NCBI GenBank assembly: GCA_902465215.1
Contig: CABQMM010000046.1
Coordinates: 1-8,132 of the forward strand
Direction: 5' to 3'
Origin: an uncultured Bacillota bacterium
Lineage (GTDB): Bacteria; Bacillota; Clostridia; Peptostreptococcales; Anaerovoracaceae
Length of the DNA stretch: 8,132 bases
The stretch's first letter is position 1. Each line of letters opens with the position of its first letter. The position numbers and the translations under genes were made by a program. This document shows positions 1-5,944 of this stretch, piece by piece. The notes under the pieces were generated by a model. The model saw nothing but the letters and a program-made list of their open reading frames with translations, was not told where the DNA came from and ran no database searches.

Positions 1-400
1 TTATTTTTATGCACTGCATTGGCACCACAGGTTCTGAGCCGCAAATGGTCTTTCCTGCCTGGTAAACCGCATCGCGGCATGCCGGAAAGGAACCTTTGAA
101 AGTTTTCGCATTCGCATACTGCTTGTCCGGCACAATTGATGCCATTCTTGCAATGTCGTCGAACTCATACCGCAGATATTTTTTTGCTCCGTCAAGAAGC
201 GGTGCTTTTGAAAGTTCCTCATTAAACTTTTCTTTTGCGGCTTCGTATGACTTTGCACTTGTTATCGTCTTAATTTCATTCAGAAGCGGTTCTGCTGTCT
301 TTGCGCATTTTTCGCAAAAATATTTTCCCTGGTTGGATAGTGTAAAATAGTTCTCTCTGAATCGGATTTTAGCACCGCAGTTAATGCATTGCTTTGCCAT
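1..400 (-). CDS. Zinc-ribbon protein of unknown function (3' end cut by window edge)
   Basis: The frame is open from ATG at 400-398 to the window edge, giving 133 codons with no stop, so the C-terminus is missing. I do not recognise the family. The N-terminus has two cysteine pairs, Cys5-x2-Cys8 followed by Gly, and Cys29-x2-Cys32, spaced as in a small zinc ribbon. A lysine- and glutamate-rich, probably helical stretch follows (about residues 36-85), and three further cysteines lie at 108, 120 and 130. There is no signal peptide or membrane segment. A strong AGGAGGAG site precedes the ATG. The gene begins 30 bases after the aspS stop on the same strand, so it is probably co-transcribed with aspS. 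The zinc ribbon suggests nucleic-acid or protein binding, but that is only inference. A competing 83-residue frame at 7-258 lacks these motifs and is a shadow. Confidence 0.8.
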   Translation of the reverse strand, partial: MAKQCINCGAKIRFRENYFTLSNQGKYFCEKCAKTAEPLLNEIKTITSAKSYEAAKEKFNEELSKAPLLDGAKKYLRYEFDDIARMASIVPDKQYANAKTFKGSFPACRDAVYQAGKTICGSEPVVPMQCIKI

Positions 401-402
401 GG

Positions 403-410
403 CTCCTCCT
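403..410 (-). promoter_or_regulatory. Shine-Dalgarno site of the zinc-ribbon gene
   Basis: The minus strand reads AGGAGGAG here. The AGGAGG core is 4 bases before the ATG at 400, a short but workable spacing. It lies in the 30-base gap after aspS and supports this start and a protein-coding role for the truncated downstream gene. Confidence 0.75.
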
Positions 411-430
411 GCATATATCTGTCAAATGTT

Positions 431-2194
431 TTACTTCGTTGTAATACCGAGTTCATCAAGCTGCGCCCGGTCTACCGGCGAAGGTGCGTTGGAAACAAGG
501 CACTGCGCGTTCTGATTCTTCGGGAATGCGATGACTTCTCTGATGGAAGGCTCGCCCAAAAGCAGCATTACGAACCGGTCAAGACCGTACGCAAGTCCTG
601 CATGAGGCGGTGCGCCGTATTTAAATGCTTCGATTAAGAAGCCGAATTTTTCATCGCATTCTTCCTTTGTCAGGCCGAGCACTTCAAACATCTTCGCCTG
701 AAGGTTCTTGTCGTGGATTCTCACAGAACCGCCACCCAGTTCAACGCCGTTCAGAACGATGTCGTAAGCATCCGCTTTCACTGCAAGCGGGTCTGTATCC
801 AGCAAGTCAAGTTGGTCGAGTTTCGGACAAGTAAACGGGTGGTGCATAGCCTTGAGGGAGTGGTCTTCTTCGTCTTCTTCAAACATCGGGAAGTCAACAA
901 CCCATAATAAGTTATACTGATTGTCATCAAGAAGTTCCATTCTCTTCGCGCACTCTCTTCTGAGGAATCCGAGAGAATCGTAAGTTACCTTTGCTCTGTC
1001 GGAACAGATGAAGATGAGGTCATCTTTCTTCGCCTCAAATACCTTCGCAATTTCCGCAAGTTCTTCCTGTGAAAAGAATTTGTCCACGGATGATTTATAT
1101 TCTCCGTCATTTACACGAATCCATACGAGGCCCTTCGCGCCGTATGCCTTCGTCATGTCTGTTAATTTATCAATATCTTTTCTGCTGAACTGCTCGGAAC
1201 CGCCGGTTACGCAGATACCTCTGACATCTCCGCCGTTTGCAAGGCAGTCAGTGAAAACCTTGAAACTGCAGTCTTTTACTGTATCGTTAAGCTTTCTGAG
1301 CTCAAATCCGAAACGAGTGTCCGGCTTGTCGGAGCCGTAGCGTTCCATCGCCTCGTCCCAAGTGATTCTCGGAAGCGGAAGCTGGATTTCAACGCCTTTG
1401 AGCTCGCGGAAAACTTTTGCGAGGAAGCCTTCCTGGATTGCGATTACATCGTCCTGATCCACAAAAGACATCTCAAGGTCAATCTGTGTGAATTCAGGCT
1501 GTCTGTCGGCACGAAGGTCTTCATCTCTGAAGCACTTTACAATCTGCATATATCGGTCCGTTCCGCCTACCATCAAAAGCTGCTTGAAGAGCTGCGGCGA
1601 CTGCGGAAGCGCATAAAATTCGCCCGGATAAACTCTGGAAGGAACGATATAGTCTCTTGCGCCTTCCGGAGTGGATTTGATGAGCATCGGAGTTTCCACC
1701 TCGGTGAATCCGTTTTCGTCGAAGTAGTCTCTCGCACATTTGCATACTTTATGTCTGAATGTAAGATTTCTCTGCATTTTCGTCTTTCTGAGGTCCAGAT
1801 AACGATATTTCAGTCTCAGATTGTCGTCAACGTTGTCATCATCCTTGATGTAAATCGGCGGTGTGTCCGCTTCGGAATAAAGAACCATATCCGTTGCAAA
1901 TACTTCGATTTCGCCTGTTGGAATATTTTCGTTCTTCGCGCTTCTTTCTTTCACAATGCCCTTTACACCGATGACATATTCACTTCTGAGAGCGTCAGCC
2001 TTTTCAAAAAGTTCCTGCGGGATTTTGTCGTCAAAAGTTACCTGCGCGATTCCCGTTTTGTCTCTTAAATCCACGAAAATCAAGCCTCCGAGGTTTCTTC
2101 TCTTTGCAACCCATCCGTTTAAAACAACTTCCTGGTCTACATTTTCAATATTTAAAGTGCCGCACATGTGCGTTCTTTTAAAAATAGTGCTCAT
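431..2194 (-). CDS. aspS: Aspartyl-tRNA synthetase (class II, bacterial type)
   Basis: Cytoplasmic enzyme that attaches aspartate to tRNA-Asp using ATP. The 587 residues match the usual bacterial length (about 590). Order of domains: N-terminal OB-fold anticodon-binding domain (about 10-105, with GWVAKRRNLGG at 27-37); class II motif 1 around 152-172; QSPQLFKQ at 198-205; motif 2 with FRDEDLRADRQPEF at 222-235; a GAD insertion of the bacterial type (about 290-420); HHPFT at 451-455; GGGSVRIH at 487-494; and motif 3 with the GLDR arginine at 537-540. Leu35 and Lys87 fall where tRNA-Asp-specific bacterial enzymes have Leu and Lys, suggesting a discriminating enzyme. The start is set by an AGGAG site 9 bases upstream; Met10 has no such site. 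The gene follows hisS by 12 bases and ends in TAA. Confidence 0.98.
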   Translation of the reverse strand: MSTIFKRTHMCGTLNIENVDQEVVLNGWVAKRRNLGGLIFVDLRDKTGIAQVTFDDKIPQELFEKADALRSEYVIGVKGIVKERSAKNENIPTGEIEVFATDMVLYSEADTPPIYIKDDDNVDDNLRLKYRYLDLRKTKMQRNLTFRHKVCKCARDYFDENGFTEVETPMLIKSTPEGARDYIVPSRVYPGEFYALPQSPQLFKQLLMVGGTDRYMQIVKCFRDEDLRADRQPEFTQIDLEMSFVDQDDVIAIQEGFLAKVFRELKGVEIQLPLPRITWDEAMERYGSDKPDTRFGFELRKLNDTVKDCSFKVFTDCLANGGDVRGICVTGGSEQFSRKDIDKLTDMTKAYGAKGLVWIRVNDGEYKSSVDKFFSQEELAEIAKVFEAKKDDLIFICSDRAKVTYDSLGFLRRECAKRMELLDDNQYNLLWVVDFPMFEEDEEDHSLKAMHHPFTCPKLDQLDLLDTDPLAVKADAYDIVLNGVELGGGSVRIHDKNLQAKMFEVLGLTKEECDEKFGFLIEAFKYGAPPHAGLAYGLDRFVMLLLGEPSIREVIAFPKNQNAQCLVSNAPSPVDRAQLDELGITTK

Positions 2195-2203
2195 CTTTTT
2201 CTT

Positions 2204-2208
2204 CTCCT
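2204..2208 (-). promoter_or_regulatory. Shine-Dalgarno site of aspS overlapping the hisS stop
   Basis: The minus strand reads AGGAG, 9 bases before the aspS ATG. Its first bases are part of the hisS TAG stop codon (2209-2207), so a ribosome terminating on hisS covers the aspS initiation region. This fits coupled translation of the two synthetases and fixes the aspS start at 2194. Confidence 0.8.
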
Positions 2209-3466
2209 AAATTCTCTTCTTCAATTCATCAATAAGATCGTCGAATTTCACTTCGGACTGTTCGCCTTTTTCCATATCTTTCAATGTCGCAACACCGGTT
2301 TCCAGTTCGTTGTCACCGATTACGACAGCATATTTCGCACCGAGTCTGTCCGCATATTTGAACTGACCCTTGAAATTTCTCTGAAGGTCGTCAATCTGGC
2401 TCTTAATGCCGTTTCGTCTGAGGTTAAACAGAAGTTTCTGTCCGTAAAGCTTTGCAGCCTCTCCCATCGTCGCAATGAAAACATCACAATCGGACGGTTT
2501 TGGAATTTCAACGCCGTTTGCTTCCATGAGCATCAGCAGTCTTTCCTTTCCGAGACCGAAGCCAACGCCCGGGATTGGAGGTCCGCCAACCTCTTCCACA
2601 AGGTTATCGTATCTGCCTCCGCCGCATACGGTGCCCTGAGCACCGAGGCTGTTTGTTACGAATTCAAATGCGGTCTTTGTATAATAGTCAAGGCCTCTTA
2701 CGATCTTAGGGTTGATAACATAAGGGATTTCAAGAGCGTCAAGGTTCTTCTGCAAATCTTCAAATGCGTTTTTGCAGTCATCGCAAAGGAAATCCACCAT
2801 CATAGGTGCTCCCTGAACGAGTTCCTGGTCGATCGGGCTCTTGCAGTCAAGAATTCTCATCGGATTCTTTTCGTATCTGGACTTGCATGTGTCGCAAAGC
2901 TGATCGTACTTCGGAGCAAGGAAGTCCTTGAGTGCTTTTCTGTGTTTTGCGCGGCATTCCGGACAGCCGACGGAGTTTATCTCAAGCGTAAGGTCGGTAA
3001 CGCCCATGGAAGTCAGAAAATCATATCCGATTGCAATGATTTCAGCGTCTGCAACCATGTTCGTCGTCCCGAAGGTTTCCACCCCAAACTGGTGGAACTG
3101 TCTTAAACGACCCGACTGCGGCTTTTCATAACGGAAGCAAGGAATATCGTAATACAGCTTGATCGGCTGCACTTCCGCATACTGTTTGTGCTCGATAAAC
3201 GCACGAACTGCAGGGGAAGTTCCCTCCGGCTTCAATGTGATAGAGCGGCCGCCGTGATCCTCAAATGTGTACATTTCCTTCTGCACGATATCGGTCGTAT
3301 CGCCTACACCTCTCTGAAATAATTCTGTATGTTCAAATATCGGAGTTCTGATTTCTTTAAATCCGTATCTCGCGCAGATTTCTTTCCATTTTTTTTCAAC
3401 ATAATGCCACTTATACACATGGTCCATCATTATGTCTTTTGTTCCTTTTGGAGCATTCGTTAACAT
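2207..3466 (-). CDS. hisS: Histidyl-tRNA synthetase (class II)
   Basis: Cytoplasmic enzyme charging tRNA-His with histidine; 419 residues, normal for bacterial HisRS. The N-terminal part has KGTKDI (7-12) and motif 1 around 35-60. Motif 2 holds CFRYEKPQSGRLRQF at 110-124 followed by QFGVE (126-130). The histidine-specific signatures are GLDYYTKTAFEF (258-269) and CGGGRYDNLV (281-290). Motif 3 is PGVGFGLGKERL at 299-310, and the C-terminal anticodon-binding domain covers about 325-419. The insertion domain between motif 2 and the histidine signatures is rich in cysteine: Cys168-x2-Cys171, Cys191-x2-Cys194, Cys208 and Cys228-x2-Cys231, possibly a metal site. The ATG lies one base after the hemZ stop and is preceded by a near-perfect AAGGAGGT. 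No T-box leader is possible in that one-base gap, so any tRNA-responsive control must act further upstream. Confidence 0.98.
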   Translation of the reverse strand: MLTNAPKGTKDIMMDHVYKWHYVEKKWKEICARYGFKEIRTPIFEHTELFQRGVGDTTDIVQKEMYTFEDHGGRSITLKPEGTSPAVRAFIEHKQYAEVQPIKLYYDIPCFRYEKPQSGRLRQFHQFGVETFGTTNMVADAEIIAIGYDFLTSMGVTDLTLEINSVGCPECRAKHRKALKDFLAPKYDQLCDTCKSRYEKNPMRILDCKSPIDQELVQGAPMMVDFLCDDCKNAFEDLQKNLDALEIPYVINPKIVRGLDYYTKTAFEFVTNSLGAQGTVCGGGRYDNLVEEVGGPPIPGVGFGLGKERLLMLMEANGVEIPKPSDCDVFIATMGEAAKLYGQKLLFNLRRNGIKSQIDDLQRNFKGQFKYADRLGAKYAVVIGDNELETGVATLKDMEKGEQSEVKFDDLIDELKKRI

Positions 3467-3467
3467 G

Positions 3468-4859
3468 CTATTTTACCTCCTTAAAAATATTTTGTTCTTT
3501 TCTATCCAGCATTTCCTCAAGACGGGAAATATAGATTTCGTAATTTGATACATTCGGCACTCGTTCGAGCCTGTTTTCGGCAGGATAATACATTTTGCTG
3601 ATTCCGCCGGCGCCAAGCGCGAGAATCGTCTGTTTCTCCTCCATAATACGAATATTATAGATTGAGGGAGTGTCATTCTGACAATAGCCCACATTTTCAA
3701 AGGCCCCTGCCATGTGCTTCTGCCGATATAAATAATACGGCCGAAATCCTGCTTCTTTGAGTTTTTCTCTTGCGATTTTAAGCATTTCTGCCACTGTCTG
3801 CGCCTGCTTGTAATGAAAGTCCTTATCGACCTCCACAAGCCGTGAAGCCCGTTTGACCGCAAGCGTATGCACGGTTATGTTTTCAGGATCTAAAGCTATG
3901 ATTTCATCCAGTGTTCGTGCAAAATCCTCTGGGGTTTCCTCCGGAAGTCCCGTTATCAAGTCCGCATTGACTACCGGAATGCCAACCCAGTCTGCCTTCT
4001 GAAATGCCTTCACAATGTCAGCAGGTTCGTGTGAACGGCCGATAAGCTCAAGCGTTTTTTCCTTCATGGACTGCGGATTTATGCTGATTCTTTCAATTTT
4101 ATGTTTATGAATCGCTTCTAATTTTTCGTATGTAATCGTGTCAGGGCGCCCGGCCTCAACTGTGAATTCTTTCAGCATGCGTAAGTCCAGATTGTCCTCA
4201 ACCGTCTGAAGCAAATCATCCAGCTGCTCTGCGGTCAGCGTCGTCGGAGTTCCGCCGCCGATGTAGATGCTCTCCGCCGTAAGTCCGGTTTCGCGCATCC
4301 GCCTGCCAACATAGCTGATTTCGGTTTTCAGTGCTTCGAGGTACCTTGCGATTTCCGCATCGCCCACCTGATTGGAAGTAAACGAGCAATACAGGCATCT
4401 CGTCGGGCAAAACGGAATTCCAATATAGATTCCCACGGAATTATGCGGCGGATTGCCGCAGGTTTTCTGCTGATAATTATAGGTATCCGTCAAAAGGCGT
4501 ATTTTTTCTTCTGCCAAAAGATAGGTGCGCGCAAGTTCGTTTTCAACAGCTTCCTGCGTCCCAAGCTTCTGAAACAACTCACCTGTAAGCTTTACAGGCC
4601 GTACGCCGGTCAAAATTCCCCACTCCGGCTTTTTGTCGGTTAACCGAGAAAGTTTATTGTAAATCTCCCGTTTTATTTCGTTTTTGTCTTCTGACCTTTC
4701 TTCATTGAAAATAATCAGCTCAGCCGACTCACACGCTTCCGCTTTTTCGACATATTCTGCTTCCGTATAAGCATTGAATTCTTCAGGCCTCAGAAAAATT
4801 TTGATGAGTTCGGCGAAATCATATTTATTCTCGATGTTCTTTATAATGATATTATACAA
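3468..4859 (-). CDS. hemZ: HemZ, coproporphyrinogen III oxidase-like radical SAM protein
   Basis: Radical S-adenosylmethionine enzyme of the HemN/HemW superfamily, HemZ branch; usually annotated as oxygen-independent coproporphyrinogen dehydrogenase, although the activity of this branch is less certain than that of HemN. It has 463 residues. About 140 N-terminal residues precede the radical SAM core, an extension absent from HemN. It includes WGILTGVRP (80-88). The [4Fe-4S] motif is Cys151-x3-Cys155-x2-Cys158 within GIPFCPTRCLYCSF (147-160). The SAM-binding glycine motif GGGTPT is at 201-206, and the C-terminal YRQKHMAG...ENVGY (378-392) is typical of HemZ. The residue after Cys158-Ser is Phe, not the fourth Cys of HemN, and the HemW heme motif HNxxYW is absent. 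The start is TTG at 4859-4857, chosen for its AGAGG site 8 bases upstream; it overlaps the hydrolase gene by 8 bases. Confidence 0.92.
   Translation of the reverse strand: MYNIIIKNIENKYDFAELIKIFLRPEEFNAYTEAEYVEKAEACESAELIIFNEERSEDKNEIKREIYNKLSRLTDKKPEWGILTGVRPVKLTGELFQKLGTQEAVENELARTYLLAEEKIRLLTDTYNYQQKTCGNPPHNSVGIYIGIPFCPTRCLYCSFTSNQVGDAEIARYLEALKTEISYVGRRMRETGLTAESIYIGGGTPTTLTAEQLDDLLQTVEDNLDLRMLKEFTVEAGRPDTITYEKLEAIHKHKIERISINPQSMKEKTLELIGRSHEPADIVKAFQKADWVGIPVVNADLITGLPEETPEDFARTLDEIIALDPENITVHTLAVKRASRLVEVDKDFHYKQAQTVAEMLKIAREKLKEAGFRPYYLYRQKHMAGAFENVGYCQNDTPSIYNIRIMEEKQTILALGAGGISKMYYPAENRLERVPNVSNYEIYISRLEEMLDRKEQNIFKEVK
3475..3482 (-). promoter_or_regulatory. Shine-Dalgarno site of hisS inside the hemZ 3' end
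   Basis: The minus strand reads AAGGAGGT; its GGAGG core is 9 bases before the hisS ATG. The site is wholly within the last codons of hemZ (Lys-Glu-Val), and the hemZ TAG stop sits between it and the hisS start. This implies termination-coupled or independent strong initiation on the same mRNA. Confidence 0.85.
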
Positions 4860-5472
4860 AAGGATTTCCTCTCTTTTCGTCTCCGATTGTCGAAACTCCC
4901 ATGTGTCCCGGCAGAACTACCGTATCGTCAGGCAGCGTGAAAAGTCTCTTTTTAATCGAGTTCATCAAAGCGTCAAAATCGCCGCCGTAAAAATCCGTTC
5001 TGCCTATGGAATAGCGGAACAGCGTGTCCCCGCTGAAGAGATTTCCGTCAACATAGATGCACATTCCGCCTTTCGTATGCCCCGGCGTATAAATGAAATG
5101 TAGCTCCATATTTCCGACTTTCAGCGTATCTCCGCCCTTTACCCAGATATCCGCTTCCAGTATGATTGGCTTTGGAAACATTTCGACAGAGCAGTTTATT
5201 TCAGCGTCTGCAAGCATTTCTTTTTCTTTTTCATGCGCAACTACCTTAGCACCGGCAAAGTCTCTTTTAAAGCGTTCTACGCCGCCGATGTGGTCTCCGT
5301 GTCCATGTGTCAAAATAATATATTCTATGTCTAAGCCTAAATCCATGGCTTGTTTGCTCAATTTCGGGGAATAATCTCCCGGATCGACGATAAAACCTTT
5401 GTTTGTTTCTTCGTCATATGCTAAATATGTGTTGACCTGTATCGGCCCTGTTACATAACTGATTACTTTCAT
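4852..5472 (-). CDS. Metallo-beta-lactamase-fold hydrolase, single-domain glyoxalase II type
   Basis: Predicted cytoplasmic metal-dependent hydrolase of the glyoxalase II / YqgX-YcbL group; substrate unknown, possibly a thioester such as an S-acyl adduct of a small thiol. The 206 residues show the full metal-binding set: THGHGDH with His56, His58, Asp60 and His61; His132 in TPGHTKG; Asp149 in FSGDTLF; and His190 in PGH. The protein ends in a family-like IGDEKRGNPF (196-205). At this length it lacks the separate C-terminal substrate domain of classical glyoxalase II (about 250-260 residues), so a housekeeping glutathione role should not be assumed. ATG at 5472 is preceded by AAGAGGT. It starts 10 bases after dtd and its TAA overlaps the TTG start of hemZ. 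This position between dtd and hemZ is shared with other clostridia, as far as I recall. Confidence 0.93.
   Translation of the reverse strand: MKVISYVTGPIQVNTYLAYDEETNKGFIVDPGDYSPKLSKQAMDLGLDIEYIILTHGHGDHIGGVERFKRDFAGAKVVAHEKEKEMLADAEINCSVEMFPKPIILEADIWVKGGDTLKVGNMELHFIYTPGHTKGGMCIYVDGNLFSGDTLFRYSIGRTDFYGGDFDALMNSIKKRLFTLPDDTVVLPGHMGVSTIGDEKRGNPFV
4868..4872 (-). promoter_or_regulatory. Shine-Dalgarno site deciding the hemZ TTG start
   Basis: The minus strand reads AGAGG, 8 bases before TTG at 4859-4857, within the final codons of the hydrolase gene. No in-frame ATG lies nearby, and the protein starting at TTG matches the expected HemZ N-terminus, so TTG is the likely start. Confidence 0.7.
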
Positions 5473-5477
5473 TATTT

Positions 5478-5484
5478 ACCTCTT
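5478..5484 (-). promoter_or_regulatory. Shine-Dalgarno site of the hydrolase gene overlapping the dtd stop
   Basis: The minus strand reads AAGAGGT, 5 bases before the ATG at 5472. The two leading A bases belong to the dtd TAA stop (5485-5483), so dtd termination and initiation of the hydrolase occur at the same spot. Confidence 0.7.
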
Positions 5485-5932
5485 AAAAAATTTTTTTGCT
5501 GTCCAGCAGAATTGTCACCGGACCGTCGTTATAGATTTTGACAAGCATTTCTGCCTGAAAAATTCCCTTTCCGACCGTAATTCCCTTTTCTTCGATTCTT
5601 GAATTAAAATAATCATAAAGTTCCTTTGCAGCTTCCGGTCTTGCTGCCTTGATATAGCTCGGCCGTTTGCCTTTTCGCGCGTCTGCAAGGAGCGTAAACT
5701 GTGAAATGGATAAGATTCCACCTCCGATGTCCGATACGGAAAGATTCATCACTCCCTCTGAATCGTCAAAAATCCGAAGCCCTGAAACCTTGTCCGCAAT
5801 ATAATCGGCATCCTTCTTCGTATCGCCGTCTTCCACTCCAAGAAGGACGACCAAGCCTTTTTGGATTGCGCCCGTACTGCTTCCTTGAACCGTCACATCT
5901 GCTTCGGTTACACGTTGAACAACAGCCCTCAT
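5483..5932 (-). CDS. dtd: D-aminoacyl-tRNA deacylase
   Basis: Homodimeric cytoplasmic proofreading enzyme that hydrolyses D-amino acids (and glycine mischarged on tRNA-Ala) from tRNA, so that the tRNA is recycled and D-residues stay out of proteins. The 149 residues match the family length. The N-terminus MRAVVQRVTEADV is characteristic. The two active-site motifs are SQFTL at 77-81, with Thr80, and the cross-subunit Gly-cisPro motif in NDGPVT at 135-140 (Gly137-Pro138). GKGIFQAEM at 121-129 matches the usual G.F.A.M stretch before it. All key residues are present. ATG at 5932 is preceded by AAGGAGG. It follows rel by 10 bases; the rel-dtd pair is a common Firmicute arrangement joining the starvation response to tRNA quality control. 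The 3' end has an A7T6 run encoding Lys-Lys-Ile-Phe. Confidence 0.97.
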   Translation of the reverse strand: MRAVVQRVTEADVTVQGSSTGAIQKGLVVLLGVEDGDTKKDADYIADKVSGLRIFDDSEGVMNLSVSDIGGGILSISQFTLLADARKGKRPSYIKAARPEAAKELYDYFNSRIEEKGITVGKGIFQAEMLVKIYNDGPVTILLDSKKIF

Positions 5933-5937
5933 ATTTT

Positions 5938-5944
5938 CCTCCTT
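5938..5944 (-). promoter_or_regulatory. Shine-Dalgarno site of dtd overlapping the rel stop
   Basis: The minus strand reads AAGGAGG, 5 bases before the dtd ATG. Its two A bases are also the end of the rel TAA stop codon (5945-5943). The arrangement suggests that dtd is translated from the rel message. Confidence 0.8.

Noticed and set aside
7..258. An 83-codon minus-strand frame with ATG start
   Set aside because: It lies out of frame inside the zinc-ribbon gene, whose frame has a strong ribosome binding site and paired cysteines.
401..430. TTGACA on the minus strand between aspS and the zinc-ribbon gene as a promoter -35 box
   Set aside because: No TATAAT-like -10 lies 16-18 bases downstream; that position is taken by the ribosome binding site and start codon.
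2161..2172. Perfect 12-base palindrome CGCACATGTGCG near the aspS start
   Set aside because: About two palindromes of this length are expected by chance in 8 kb, and this one is inside coding sequence (Thr8 to Gly12).
2168..3106. A 312-codon open frame on the plus strand
   Set aside because: It is antisense to hisS, which has all class II synthetase motifs in the minus frame; the plus-strand translation has no recognisable domain and no convincing ribosome binding site.
5485..5497. A7T6 run at the dtd 3' end as a terminator or slippage site
   Set aside because: Only a 4-base possible stem (GTCC/GGAC) precedes it, it encodes the normal dtd C-terminus, and the next gene starts 10 bases later; C before the A run also spoils a classic -1 slippery site.
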